A DNA stretch of 34,815 nucleotides. Source: a virus. The DNA lies in IMG/VR virus record IMGVR_UViG_3300017917_000490, positions 1-34,815 of that record, one strand, 5' to 3'. The notes under the pieces were generated by a model. It ran no database searches. It was not told the DNA's origin and saw nothing but the letters and a program-made list of their open reading frames with translations. The position numbers and the translations under genes are program-made. How positions within the stretch are numbered: position 1 is the first letter of the stretch; each line of letters begins with the position of its first letter. Below are positions 7,703 through 14,863 of this stretch, piece by piece.

Positions 7703-8389
7703 TTACAGGAACTTGGAATAGTATTCTTCTAACCTGCGGAACCAACGTGTTGTCCATTCATCAAATTCATTGCCCTCTACAATGAATTCCTGATATTCAT
7801 TGGCCGCTGAACACATAAAAATAACACCTTTTCTAATATTAGTTCCGTGAACTTCATTGTGAGCATTAGCGTAGGCAGCTAATTGTAGGAAATAATCCTC
7901 AATCCATTCACGTTTTTTAGGTTTATTTGTTTGTTTGTGGTCCATTATACATTCTAAGCCATCATGAACTCCTACTAGGTCAGTTGTACCTGCGTAAATT
8001 TTAGGGAAATACAATGGAACTTCTGTACCCCAAAATTCTGTACATTTACTCAATCCTCTTTCAATAATAGATTGAGCCATTTGATGTGATTGTTTGCTGT
8101 ATGGGTTGCTTCCGGGTTCACCGGTGGCGCCAGTTTTGACGTAGTTTTCTAGCCACTTGTGCATTCGTGTACCACGGCCCGCAGCCTCTGTAGTAATAGC
8201 TTGAGCCTGTTTATGACCCACTCTATTTCGCCATTCGTTTAGTTTTTCTATTTTTTCTTTTGGAGTTGTTGCGGAAAGTATTGTTGTTACGCTGGGTAAC
8301 TTTTCTCCATCAGGGGTAGCATATCGTCTTCCCTCTGGGGTGTCTATTCGATTGATAGACACATAATTAAATTTATTAGGTATGTACAT
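7703..8389 (-). CDS. PD-(D/E)XK nuclease (RecB/Cas4-like exonuclease fold)
   Basis: A 228-residue protein with the RecB-family nuclease motifs in order: His77 in GRGTRMH, Glu123 in GTEVPLYF, Asp137 in GTTDLVG, Asp150-x-Lys152 in CIMDHKQ and the Gln169-x3-Tyr173 motif in LQLAAYA. These are the metal-binding and catalytic positions of the family. T4-like marine phages carry similar single-domain nucleases (family memory). A role in DNA processing or host DNA degradation is plausible. The gene lies among late genes. Its ATG follows a hairpin and a seven-T run and has no Shine-Dalgarno, so its expression is unclear. Confidence 0.8.
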   Translation of the reverse strand: MYIPNKFNYVSINRIDTPEGRRYATPDGEKLPSVTTILSATTPKEKIEKLNEWRNRVGHKQAQAITTEAAGRGTRMHKWLENYVKTGATGEPGSNPYSKQSHQMAQSIIERGLSKCTEFWGTEVPLYFPKIYAGTTDLVGVHDGLECIMDHKQTNKPKKREWIEDYFLQLAAYANAHNEVHGTNIRKGVIFMCSAANEYQEFIVEGNEFDEWTTRWFRRLEEYYSKFL

Positions 8390-8425
8390 AAAAAAATTGT
8401 ACTACATATTTCTACATAGTACAAT
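8390..8425 (-). terminator. Rho-independent terminator directly abutting the nuclease start
   Basis: On the minus strand a perfect 9-bp stem (8417-8425 with 8396-8404; ATTGTACTA and its complement) is followed by seven T, immediately before ATG 8389. It would end transcripts coming from 9499-8434, or act as an attenuator for the nuclease gene. Confidence 0.65.
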
Positions 8426-8433
8426 CTATTTGG

Positions 8434-8769
8434 TTACAATTTATTCGCTTGCTTCTTTGCCATTTGTTGTCGTGTTTTTTCTAAATCACTTTGTTTAGGT
8501 TCAGCTCCCATTTGTTCTGCTCCTTCTTGACCTTTGAATATCACTTCATCTTTATTAACATTATGTATAATATTTTTTAATGGTTCTTTTTTAACTATAT
8601 CAAATAAATCAGCTTTGTCTAGTACAATATCATTTGCTTTTAAAAAGTCTAATAATTGGTCCGTTGATATTGTTTGACCAGCTTGGACAATACGATTTTT
8701 AAGTTGGTCGGTAACTGCAACCAACTTAACTCTTAACGGATCGTCATCAGCAAACTCAAACAGTTTCAT
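8434..8769 (-). CDS. Unknown small late protein with MKLFEF N-terminus
   Basis: A 111-residue hydrophilic protein, basic at the C-terminus (RQQMAKKQANKL). I choose ATG 8769 (MKLFEFADDDPLR), one base after the upstream stop, over a GTG 21 bases earlier. This gives an N-terminus like that of the neighbouring protein (MKLTEF) and resembling the T4 internal head protein start MKTYQEF. The body looks helical. It sits downstream of 8771-9499 in the same late unit and ends before the terminator at 8390-8425. Function unknown; an internal head protein is a hypothesis. Confidence 0.7.
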   Translation of the reverse strand: MKLFEFADDDPLRVKLVAVTDQLKNRIVQAGQTISTDQLLDFLKANDIVLDKADLFDIVKKEPLKNIIHNVNKDEVIFKGQEGAEQMGAEPKQSDLEKTRQQMAKKQANKL

Positions 8770-8770
8770 A

Positions 8771-9499
8771 TTATCGTGTTGAGCGACCAATACTTGCTAC
8801 TGGTTCTTCTTCATCAGGCTCTTCAGGTAAATCACCTAATTCACTATCAGGTTGCTCACCGCCTAATTCTTCCATGTCGCCACCTAACTCATCGCCGGCG
8901 GCCATTTCATCACCACCTAATCCCATTTCTGCTCCCATGTCTCCCATTGGAGCGCCTTGACCAGTAATGGATCCTAATGCTGATTTTAATGTGCCTTGTG
9001 TTTGTGTTAGTGACGCTTGTAGCGAAGCTAGAGCCTCAGAGACTTGTTGGTTAAATGCTTCACCTTCATTAGTTCCAACTTCACTGTTAACTCCGTCAAC
9101 GACTGCTGGTAGTTCTTTGACTAACATATCGCTGACTTGCTCAACCATTTTCTGAACTGCGTCCACCATTTCTTGGGCAGCTAAAATAACTTGAGACTTT
9201 TCAACTTCTTCGTTTTCAAATACTAGACGAGTGTTATACATAGGTAGAGCTTTTAATTCACCATAGTGATGAATTAATGCTTGTTCCATAAACACTAATT
9301 TCAAATAAGCTGGATTGTTTTCTGTATTCAATCCGTTGCTTCTCTGACGCATTTCATTCATAAGGCCGTTAACCTTACGCATCATGCGCTGTGTGTCGTA
9401 TAGACTCAATCCTTCTAATTTAATGTCGGTGTTGAAATGCTCTTTTAAAGCCTTCTTAGCGACCATAGATGGTTTTGCGTTAAATTCTGTTAGTTTCAT
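8771..9499 (-). CDS. Unknown late protein, helical with acidic Gly/Met-rich tail
   Basis: A 242-residue protein starting MKLTEFNAKPS at ATG 9499 with TAGGAAAG upstream, 19 bases from the expected start of a late promoter. Residues 1-165 are largely helical; residues 115-160 resemble a coiled coil (VDAVQKMVEQVSDMLVKEL). The last 60 residues are highly acidic with Gly and Met (GDMGAEMG, GGDMEELGGEQ). The N-terminus fits the capsid-targeting pattern discussed in the findings. No enzyme motif is visible. Candidate head-internal or assembly-related protein; function unproven. Confidence 0.7.
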   Translation of the reverse strand: MKLTEFNAKPSMVAKKALKEHFNTDIKLEGLSLYDTQRMMRKVNGLMNEMRQRSNGLNTENNPAYLKLVFMEQALIHHYGELKALPMYNTRLVFENEEVEKSQVILAAQEMVDAVQKMVEQVSDMLVKELPAVVDGVNSEVGTNEGEAFNQQVSEALASLQASLTQTQGTLKSALGSITGQGAPMGDMGAEMGLGGDEMAAGDELGGDMEELGGEQPDSELGDLPEEPDEEEPVASIGRSTR

Positions 9500-9523
9500 A
9501 GTCTTTCCTAGTAACTGATTATG

Positions 9524-9531
9524 TATTTATC
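9524..9531 (-). promoter_or_regulatory. T4-type late promoter (GATAAATA)
   Basis: GATAAATA on the minus strand, 24 bases before ATG 9499, leaving a short leader that begins just ahead of the TAGGAAAG ribosome site. Confidence 0.7.
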
Positions 9532-9537
9532 AATTAA

Positions 9538-10014
9538 TTAATATTTGGTGACCTCAGCGAACCTTCGCTCTTGCCACCTTTTTGTTTCTATAGCGTATTC
9601 GTTTAATTTTTCCATAGTATGGCGTTTTTTGACGTTGCCCTCATTGTACTTACATACGTATAGAGATTTTTTATCTAAATCTACGGCTCTTTTGGTTAGT
9701 TCAGCATAGTGCTTTATACTATAGACTGCGCTAGCTAATTTATTGTCCAGACTTAACACATCTTTAGCTTCTACTGTTTTGTTCCTCTTGTCCAGACTTA
9801 TCCAAATTACAGCATTTCTTATGCTAAAGAACAATTGGTCTAGATGTATGTTTTTCTTGTTCACTACATATCCATGCTCAGTTTTCTTTATGGTATATTG
9901 ATTGTATAATTCATAGACACCGTTGTTATCAAAAACAATGTTTTCTGATAGATATTCTACTTCTGACTTGTCAACTAATCTTTTTAAGATTTTAAACATT
10001 TTAGCTTCATTCAT
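9538..10014 (-). CDS. Unknown phage protein
   Basis: A 158-residue protein, lysine-rich and mostly helical by composition. ATG 10014 overlaps the end of the upstream gene by eight bases, and GAGGTT nine bases before it provides a ribosome site inside that gene. No recognised motif or membrane segment. The pairing with 10007-10465 and the shared promoter suggest a functional link, but nothing in the sequence shows what it is. Confidence 0.65.
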   Translation of the reverse strand: MNEAKMFKILKRLVDKSEVEYLSENIVFDNNGVYELYNQYTIKKTEHGYVVNKKNIHLDQLFFSIRNAVIWISLDKRNKTVEAKDVLSLDNKLASAVYSIKHYAELTKRAVDLDKKSLYVCKYNEGNVKKRHTMEKLNEYAIETKRWQERRFAEVTKY

Positions 10015-10465
10015 TTACTATAACCTCAAAGTAAATATTTCGCATTTCAGGGCTAGTGTCCAAATGATGCGGTAATTTTTCCCATTCTGTCCCTACCTTC
10101 AGCATGGGCACCTCATGACAATCGTTATACAAGGATCCTAAATCTTCTATACCGTTATCAAAAACTCCTATGTGTGGGACGGAAAATGTGAAACTATAAG
10201 ACAGTTGGTCTTCCTCTTGTTCAAATAAAAAACCATAATTTTGAAATTCTTCAAAATTAATTTTGTTAGTTGTTATATTTGATATTTCTTCAGGCAAACT
10301 ACGCAAAGATATTAATTGAATTATTGTGTCAAAATTAACCTGTCTATTTCTTTTTTGTTGTAATTCAATTGACTCTTTCTCCGATATATTACTAGGAATT
10401 CTACGATTTAGAACCCCCGTTCTAGTAATATCAAACAAAGTGTGACAGCGTATAATACATGACAT
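10007..10465 (-). CDS. Unknown conserved phage protein, probably leaderless late gene
   Basis: A 152-residue protein. The opening CHTLFDITRTGV followed by a basic stretch and a LISLRSLPEEI segment is a pattern I associate with uncharacterised proteins of T4-like marine phages. The C-terminal half looks like beta strands and ends in NIYFEVIVNE. ATG 10465 lies four bases after a TATAAATA late promoter and 22 bases after the preceding terminator, so the message would begin at or within one base of the start codon. No in-frame alternative ATG exists nearby. Confidence 0.65.
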   Translation of the reverse strand: MSCIIRCHTLFDITRTGVLNRRIPSNISEKESIELQQKRNRQVNFDTIIQLISLRSLPEEISNITTNKINFEEFQNYGFLFEQEEDQLSYSFTFSVPHIGVFDNGIEDLGSLYNDCHEVPMLKVGTEWEKLPHHLDTSPEMRNIYFEVIVNE

Positions 10466-10469
10466 ACTG

Positions 10470-10477
10470 TATTTATA
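10470..10477 (-). promoter_or_regulatory. T4-type late promoter (exact TATAAATA)
   Basis: Perfect TATAAATA on the minus strand between the terminator at 10483-10509 and ATG 10465. It is the only promoter candidate for the 10465 gene after that terminator. Confidence 0.7.
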
Positions 10478-10482
10478 GCGGT

Positions 10483-10509
10483 AAAAAAGCCCGAGAAATT
10501 CTCGGGCTT
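10483..10509 (-). terminator. Rho-independent terminator of the 10527-10907 gene
   Basis: GCCCGAG (10489-10495) pairs with CTCGGGC (10501-10507), extended by A/T pairs, with a six-T run on the minus strand. It follows the stop at 10527 directly. Confidence 0.85.
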
Positions 10510-10526
10510 CTTGTGACTAATTAAAA

Positions 10527-10907
10527 TTAGTTGCTGAATGTAGCTACTGCTGTTGTAGCACCACCTGCCCAACCGCCGCCTAGACCTTGTAAAGCTGTGT
10601 CTAGTGTAGCTGTTGTCCATGCGGATACTGGATATACTGCGAAAGCTAGAGTATCAGCACTGCCACCGTTAGCACTGTACTCATACAAGTAAACAACTGC
10701 TAGTTGTTGGATTGTTTGAATACCAGCTGCGATTTCAGCGGTTGTTAGTGCGCCGGCTGCTGTATATGTGAAAAAGTCTAGTTTTGGACCTTGTGGTTGA
10801 ACTGCTTTTCCATCTGTAACTGCGTTTAATGCGCCAACTGTATAGTCAGGAGCATCGTAGTTCATTACTTGTTGAAAGTCACCGTGTACTTTTGTTACTT
10901 GTGCCAT
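10527..10907 (-). CDS. Small virion structural protein candidate
   Basis: A 126-residue Ala/Thr/Gly-rich protein with few charges (TYTAAGALTTAEIAAG, GLGGGWAGGATTAVATFSN), typical of small phage decoration or tail proteins. It forms its own unit: late promoter (10954-10961), a hairpin leader, a strong ribosome site (GAGGAAAA before ATG 10907) and a strong terminator. This isolated, strongly signalled arrangement suggests high late expression, as for a head decoration protein. I cannot assign it to a named T4 protein. Confidence 0.7.
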   Translation of the reverse strand: MAQVTKVHGDFQQVMNYDAPDYTVGALNAVTDGKAVQPQGPKLDFFTYTAAGALTTAEIAAGIQTIQQLAVVYLYEYSANGGSADTLAFAVYPVSAWTTATLDTALQGLGGGWAGGATTAVATFSN

Positions 10908-10937
10908 TTTATTTTCCTCTTAGAATTTAGTTGAAGC

Positions 10938-10961
10938 ATGTAGCTTCTACATTTATTTATG
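10938..10961 (-). promoter_or_regulatory. Late promoter (CATAAATA) with start inside a hairpin
   Basis: CATAAATA at 10961-10954; expected start about 10948. ATGTAG (10952-10947) pairs with CTACAT (10943-10938) around AAG. An alternative GAAGC/GCTTC pairing overlaps it. Confidence 0.6.
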
Positions 10962-10983
10962 CCTGTTGTAAAAAAATATGGGT

Positions 10984-12174
10984 TTAGCGTCCCAATAGAT
11001 TCTGTCTACTGAAGCCCATTCTATCTACAAACTTGAATCCGTAAGCTACAAATCCTTCGTGTGTTTCAGTACCGTCTTGTAGGTACCCCTTGACAGGACT
11101 CTGTTCGTTCGCTCTGTCTAGTTGGGCTAAGATATTCATTTTTATCTTGTAAATGTCTATCCAAATTCTAAAGGCCGCTTCCATAGCAGGTTCGTATCTT
11201 TCTAGGTGGCCAGGATGCCATGTTCCTGAGTCATCTTCATAGCCAAATAATGACATTCTGACTTTATCGCTCATAGGTCTTGTACTTAGATATTCGATAA
11301 AGTCATCATATAGATTTTCAAATGACCCTTGTCTAACTTTTTGATTTATATAAACTGTAAACAAATTGCTGTTTAGAAAGGATTTCGTTCCTTCCGGTGG
11401 GGATAACATTGCGTCAATTTGTTGTCCGTACTTGTTTATATAAGATAACGCATCATTTATTAACGAATTATCGATTGTTAACTTAGGAGTTATCGGCATT
11501 TTGCTAGGTAAAATAGCTACGTTACTATTATTCTTTAATTGCCCTAAGGATCCCTCTAGACTTTTACCATCATCGGTGCTCTGAGCATTAGCGGGAAGAT
11601 ATGTATGAACTGCTATACCTGCTACTTTGTTTTTCAGTAGTTGACCATAATATTTGTCATTAGCATCTACTTTATAAGTGATTCCGTTTGGGTTGGCTCT
11701 GAATGTATAGAATCCATTCTTTTCTTGTAGAGGTTGTTTGAATAATAAATCTCCCCAATAGTATCCCGCAGCCTGATCTTCTTTAGCAAGACCTTCCCAA
11801 ATAGTTTCTAACGTCTGATATAAGTCACCCCTGTTAACGCCGCGATCAGCATCGTATTTCATAAACATTTCGGGGGTATAACACATTCTTCCCGTACCGT
11901 CTTTTTTATTGAACATGTGCTTATCCATCATGGCGAACTTACCGTTTGGACCTCTACCAAAGATAAGAGCAGGATAACCGTCCCACTTAATAGTGACTAC
12001 TTGAGGATTTTTAACTACATTTGTTATAGATTGTAAGGCAGTCTTAGCGTAACTAGACCCACCTAGAAAAATAGAATCTTCTGGATGGTCTATATGTCCT
12101 TTTGCTTCATTTAATTTTTGAAGTTGAACTTTGCTATTTTCTAAAAGACTACGAAAAATATTTAAAGATTCCAT
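10984..12174 (-). CDS. Ligase-like nucleotidyltransferase, unassigned family
   Basis: A 396-residue protein with elements of the covalent nucleotidyltransferase (DNA/RNA ligase and capping enzyme) fold in order: motif I Lys63-Trp-Asp-Gly66 in VTIKWDGYPALIFGR, a motif III-like YYWGDLLF (residues 138-145), and near the C-terminus Glu373-Gly-Phe-Val with Lys381 in GFKFVDR, resembling motifs IV and V. The family would adenylate Lys63. Preceding residues 28-40 (HIDHPEDSIFLGGSS) are conserved in phage relatives by memory. The protein starts MESLNIFRSLLENS, with LLE near a possible prohead-protease site. ATG overlaps the upstream stop as TAATG. It is in a late-promoted unit, unlike the early T4 ligases. 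Activity is inferred. Confidence 0.65.
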   Translation of the reverse strand: MESLNIFRSLLENSKVQLQKLNEAKGHIDHPEDSIFLGGSSYAKTALQSITNVVKNPQVVTIKWDGYPALIFGRGPNGKFAMMDKHMFNKKDGTGRMCYTPEMFMKYDADRGVNRGDLYQTLETIWEGLAKEDQAAGYYWGDLLFKQPLQEKNGFYTFRANPNGITYKVDANDKYYGQLLKNKVAGIAVHTYLPANAQSTDDGKSLEGSLGQLKNNSNVAILPSKMPITPKLTIDNSLINDALSYINKYGQQIDAMLSPPEGTKSFLNSNLFTVYINQKVRQGSFENLYDDFIEYLSTRPMSDKVRMSLFGYEDDSGTWHPGHLERYEPAMEAAFRIWIDIYKIKMNILAQLDRANEQSPVKGYLQDGTETHEGFVAYGFKFVDRMGFSRQNLLGR

Positions 12175-13187
12175 TATTTTCTTCTATAGAAAGGTCTATT
12201 TTCTGCTACCTTAGGACTACGTCTTGCGGGTACTTCTGGATTTCTGTTATTTTTCCAAACCGCAGGGGAAGGATTTACTTTAGTAAACGGCACCATATTT
12301 TGTTGTGCGTTACTTGCCGCAGCAGCTTGTTTTTGCTGTCTGATTTCGCTAGGTATAGGTCCTGAATTAGCAGGTAATTTACTAAACGGAATCATGTTTT
12401 GTTGTGCCGCATCCGCAGCAGTCGCTTGTTTTTGCTGTCTAATTTCACCCGGCGTAGGTTCTGACTTAGCGGGTAATTTACTAAACGGAGTCATTTGTTG
12501 CTGGGCGTTAAGAGCCGCTGCCGCAAGTTTTTGTTTTCTTATTTCAGCAGGATCTTGTGGGTTTACGGCACCTAATTTTTTAACATCAGATTTGCCGGTC
12601 ATAATTTCTTTGTACAACTCTGTATAACGAGCAGGATTTTGTTTATATAACTGACGCATAGCGTTTTTAGCTATTTGTTCTAAATCGTCATAGTTATCTT
12701 TGCCAGTCAATTTACTAATTTGCTTAATAGTTTGCTGTGTGGGTTGACTTAATTCGGGCGCGGGTTCTGCTTGGGCCATTTGACCTCCAGCTTGCCCCCC
12801 TGCTTGTCCACCAGCTGGTGCTGCCTGTTGTCCACCAATTACGTTACCTGTCTTGGGATTGCGAAGTTGCTTGCTACCCATATAATACATGTAGTTAGCC
12901 AACTCATCGATATCTCCTCTAGAAGCCATATCTTGTATTCTAGCCTGATCTTGTGGATTAGCGACCCAACCATACTGACTTAAGTAAGAATTTGCCAACT
13001 CAGGCAAATCAAAGTATTTTCCAGCAGATTGTTGATTCAACTTAACTTGTTGCTTGAATCTTTTTAAAAAATTATCTTTGGCGGCAAGTTCATTGGCTTC
13101 AGGACCACCAATACCTAGGTTACGGTACATGCTAGTACGTATTTGATCTATGGGTCCTAACTCTGTGATAACTTCTTTAAGTTTCAT
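12174..13187 (-). CDS. Repeat-containing Gln/Ala-rich late protein
   Basis: A 337-residue protein starting MKLKEVITELGPI at ATG 13187, preceded by GAGGAAGAAGG inside the upstream gene (11-base overlap). Residues 1-110 are helical. Residues 117-148 form a Gly/Gln/Ala/Pro linker (GGQAGGQAGGQ). Residues 212-310 are three tandem 33-residue repeats with the core EIRQQKQAAA...NMxPFSKLP. The tail is basic (RRSPKVAENRPFYRRK). Low complexity, repeats and a basic end suggest a flexible DNA-contacting or scaffold-like virion-associated protein; this is inference. It is followed by the ligase-like gene with a TAATG overlap. Confidence 0.7.
   Translation of the reverse strand: MKLKEVITELGPIDQIRTSMYRNLGIGGPEANELAAKDNFLKRFKQQVKLNQQSAGKYFDLPELANSYLSQYGWVANPQDQARIQDMASRGDIDELANYMYYMGSKQLRNPKTGNVIGGQQAAPAGGQAGGQAGGQMAQAEPAPELSQPTQQTIKQISKLTGKDNYDDLEQIAKNAMRQLYKQNPARYTELYKEIMTGKSDVKKLGAVNPQDPAEIRKQKLAAAALNAQQQMTPFSKLPAKSEPTPGEIRQQKQATAADAAQQNMIPFSKLPANSGPIPSEIRQQKQAAAASNAQQNMVPFTKVNPSPAVWKNNRNPEVPARRSPKVAENRPFYRRK
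12258..12554 (-). repeat. Three tandem 99-bp coding repeats
   Basis: Three in-frame copies of 99 bases encode 33-residue units aligned at Glu215, Glu248 and Glu281 (EIRKQK, EIRQQK, EIRQQK; then TPFSKLP, IPFSKLP, VPFTKVN). The second and third copies are closest, suggesting a more recent duplication. Confidence 0.85.
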
Positions 13188-13422
13188 CCTTCTTCCTCAG
13201 ACTTTTACTGAATCTACCTTGGTCTCTAGACTTAATAGCACTGAGGAGTTTTCGCTCTAAAATTTGAGCTTTTTCTTGGTCATAATGCTTATTAATCATT
13301 TCTAATAGATTAATAGCACTTGTGATAATATTGTGTGCGCGGCTTTCTATGACATGTTTAGTATCACGGTTGTTACCGATCGCTTCCAATTCCTCTAATA
13401 GGCTACGAGTTTTTCTCTGCAT
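13177..13422 (-). CDS. Unknown small late protein
   Basis: An 81-residue, highly charged, helical protein (MQRKTRSLLEELEAIG...; basic end RFSKSLRKKDET). ATG 13422 is preceded by AGGA and by a late promoter at 13442-13449, so it opens the unit that continues with the repeat protein and the ligase-like protein. Its stop lies 11 bases inside the next gene. No motif recognised. Confidence 0.6.
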   Translation of the reverse strand: MQRKTRSLLEELEAIGNNRDTKHVIESRAHNIITSAINLLEMINKHYDQEKAQILERKLLSAIKSRDQGRFSKSLRKKDET

Positions 13423-13441
13423 AATGTAGATATCCTATTAG

Positions 13442-13449
13442 TATTTATG
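13442..13449 (-). promoter_or_regulatory. T4-type late promoter (CATAAATA)
   Basis: CATAAATA on the minus strand, overlapping the last codons of gp41 and 20 bases before ATG 13422. It would uncouple the late unit 13422-10984 from helicase transcription. Confidence 0.6.
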
Positions 13450-14863
13450 CTTTTTTAATAGAGTTGAGTAATGATTGAAGTTTGGCACCTTTAGCGTCTA
13501 CAACTACTTTTTTCTGCGGAATTTCGATATTTCCAACAATTTCATTTACTGTACTTTGTGGTTTTAATTTACTCATTATATCGTTGGGGCTAGGCTGAGG
13601 ATTATTTCCCCTAAACCTCGCTTGTTCAGGATCTTCTGGATTGGGGTCTGTAATCCTTAGTGTTTCAATGTCAAACGCTAATTCAATCTTTTGTCCTACA
13701 CCAGAACTACTACGTGTTTTCATCAACTGTAATTGATACTGACCACGCTCACGCATACTACGACTTGTAAAGATACCAAACACGTTGTCAGCAGTATTAA
13801 TCTTTGAGATACCACCTGAAATATGACTATGGTCAAATTCAATTTCTTCAACTGCCGATCGGTTCAACTGAGATGCTGTGACAAATAGCACGTTTAATTC
13901 TTTAGCTAAATTACGCAATTCCTCCGACACATACTTGTCCTTAACGAACAAGTCTGATGGGCTGACTTTTGCGCTGACAGGCATAAGCAAGTCTAGATAA
14001 TCGACACACAAAAAGTCAATCTTTGTTCCTGTCTGAATTTCTAATTCTTTACAATAGGCCCGTAAGTCATTTACTGTCGATTGTGCTGGCATATACTTGA
14101 TTCGTAATTTACCAGATTTCTTAGCAATCATTTTAACTTTCATTTCAATCTCATCAATTGACTTGAAAATCTCACGGCTACTTGTCTCAGTCATCATACT
14201 ATCAATACGCATCGAACAAAGTCCTTCACTTAGTTCAAGCGTAACATATACACCATTCAAACCCATGTGAGTCCAGTTAACTGCTAAGTTTTGCATAAAC
14301 AGACTCTTACCAGAACCTGAACCACCTGCGAAAATCTGTAGTTCTCCTCGATTGAAACCCCCATATAGTTTCTGATCCATACAAGGCCAGCCTGTAGAGT
14401 TTTGTCCGTTGTTGCTTTTTAGTTGCATTAGTCGGGCTCTCGGGTCAGCAAAATAATCTGTACCCATGTCTCGTTGTAGACTGATTTGGACAGCATCTTT
14501 AATCAATTTCTCTACAGGATCATATTCGCCCTTCTCAAGTAAATCGGCTGACTTGAGAATCGCACGTTCTAGTTCTTGGCGCTTAGTAAACTTTTCGAAC
14601 TCTGTCAAAAACCATTCATAATGACCATCGGACAAATCTTCCAATGGTTCGATGTCCATATCTGTTGTTGCCTTAATCTGTGCTGTATCTGGAAGAACTT
14701 TATATTTGTCAGTGTGTTCCTTGAAGAACTCGGCAACTGGACGCAGACTCTTATCGAAATTTGCGACATTCATAATGTTAGCTACACGGGTATACAACTC
14801 CGCATTAGTCAACATCATTCTGAGAAATACCTTTTGTACTTCTACGTTATATTCCTTTAGCAA
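13445..14863 (-). CDS. gp41: gp41-like replicative DNA helicase (DnaB family)
   Basis: A 472-residue hexameric 5'-3' helicase that would unwind DNA at the phage fork together with the gp61 primase. Residues 1-130 match the N-terminal domain of T4 gp41 in layout. The RecA-like core has Walker A GGSGSGKS (180-187), the ELSE element after the next strand, and Walker B FLCVDYLDLLM (about 281-291), followed by TASQLNRSA and QLMKTRSSSGVG motifs of DnaB-like proteins. The start is TTG 14863: AGGAAG lies upstream inside the primase gene, and the residues after this TTG match the family's start. It overlaps gp61 by 17 bases. The C-terminal 60 residues are Pro/Asn-rich. Confidence 0.93.
   Translation of the reverse strand: MLKEYNVEVQKVFLRMMLTNAELYTRVANIMNVANFDKSLRPVAEFFKEHTDKYKVLPDTAQIKATTDMDIEPLEDLSDGHYEWFLTEFEKFTKRQELERAILKSADLLEKGEYDPVEKLIKDAVQISLQRDMGTDYFADPRARLMQLKSNNGQNSTGWPCMDQKLYGGFNRGELQIFAGGSGSGKSLFMQNLAVNWTHMGLNGVYVTLELSEGLCSMRIDSMMTETSSREIFKSIDEIEMKVKMIAKKSGKLRIKYMPAQSTVNDLRAYCKELEIQTGTKIDFLCVDYLDLLMPVSAKVSPSDLFVKDKYVSEELRNLAKELNVLFVTASQLNRSAVEEIEFDHSHISGGISKINTADNVFGIFTSRSMRERGQYQLQLMKTRSSSGVGQKIELAFDIETLRITDPNPEDPEQARFRGNNPQPSPNDIMSKLKPQSTVNEIVGNIEIPQKKVVVDAKGAKLQSLLNSIKKA

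Noticed and set aside
12258-12554. Possible CRISPR-like or regulatory direct repeats
   Set aside because: The 99-base period is in frame, translates into similar 33-residue units and has no spacers.
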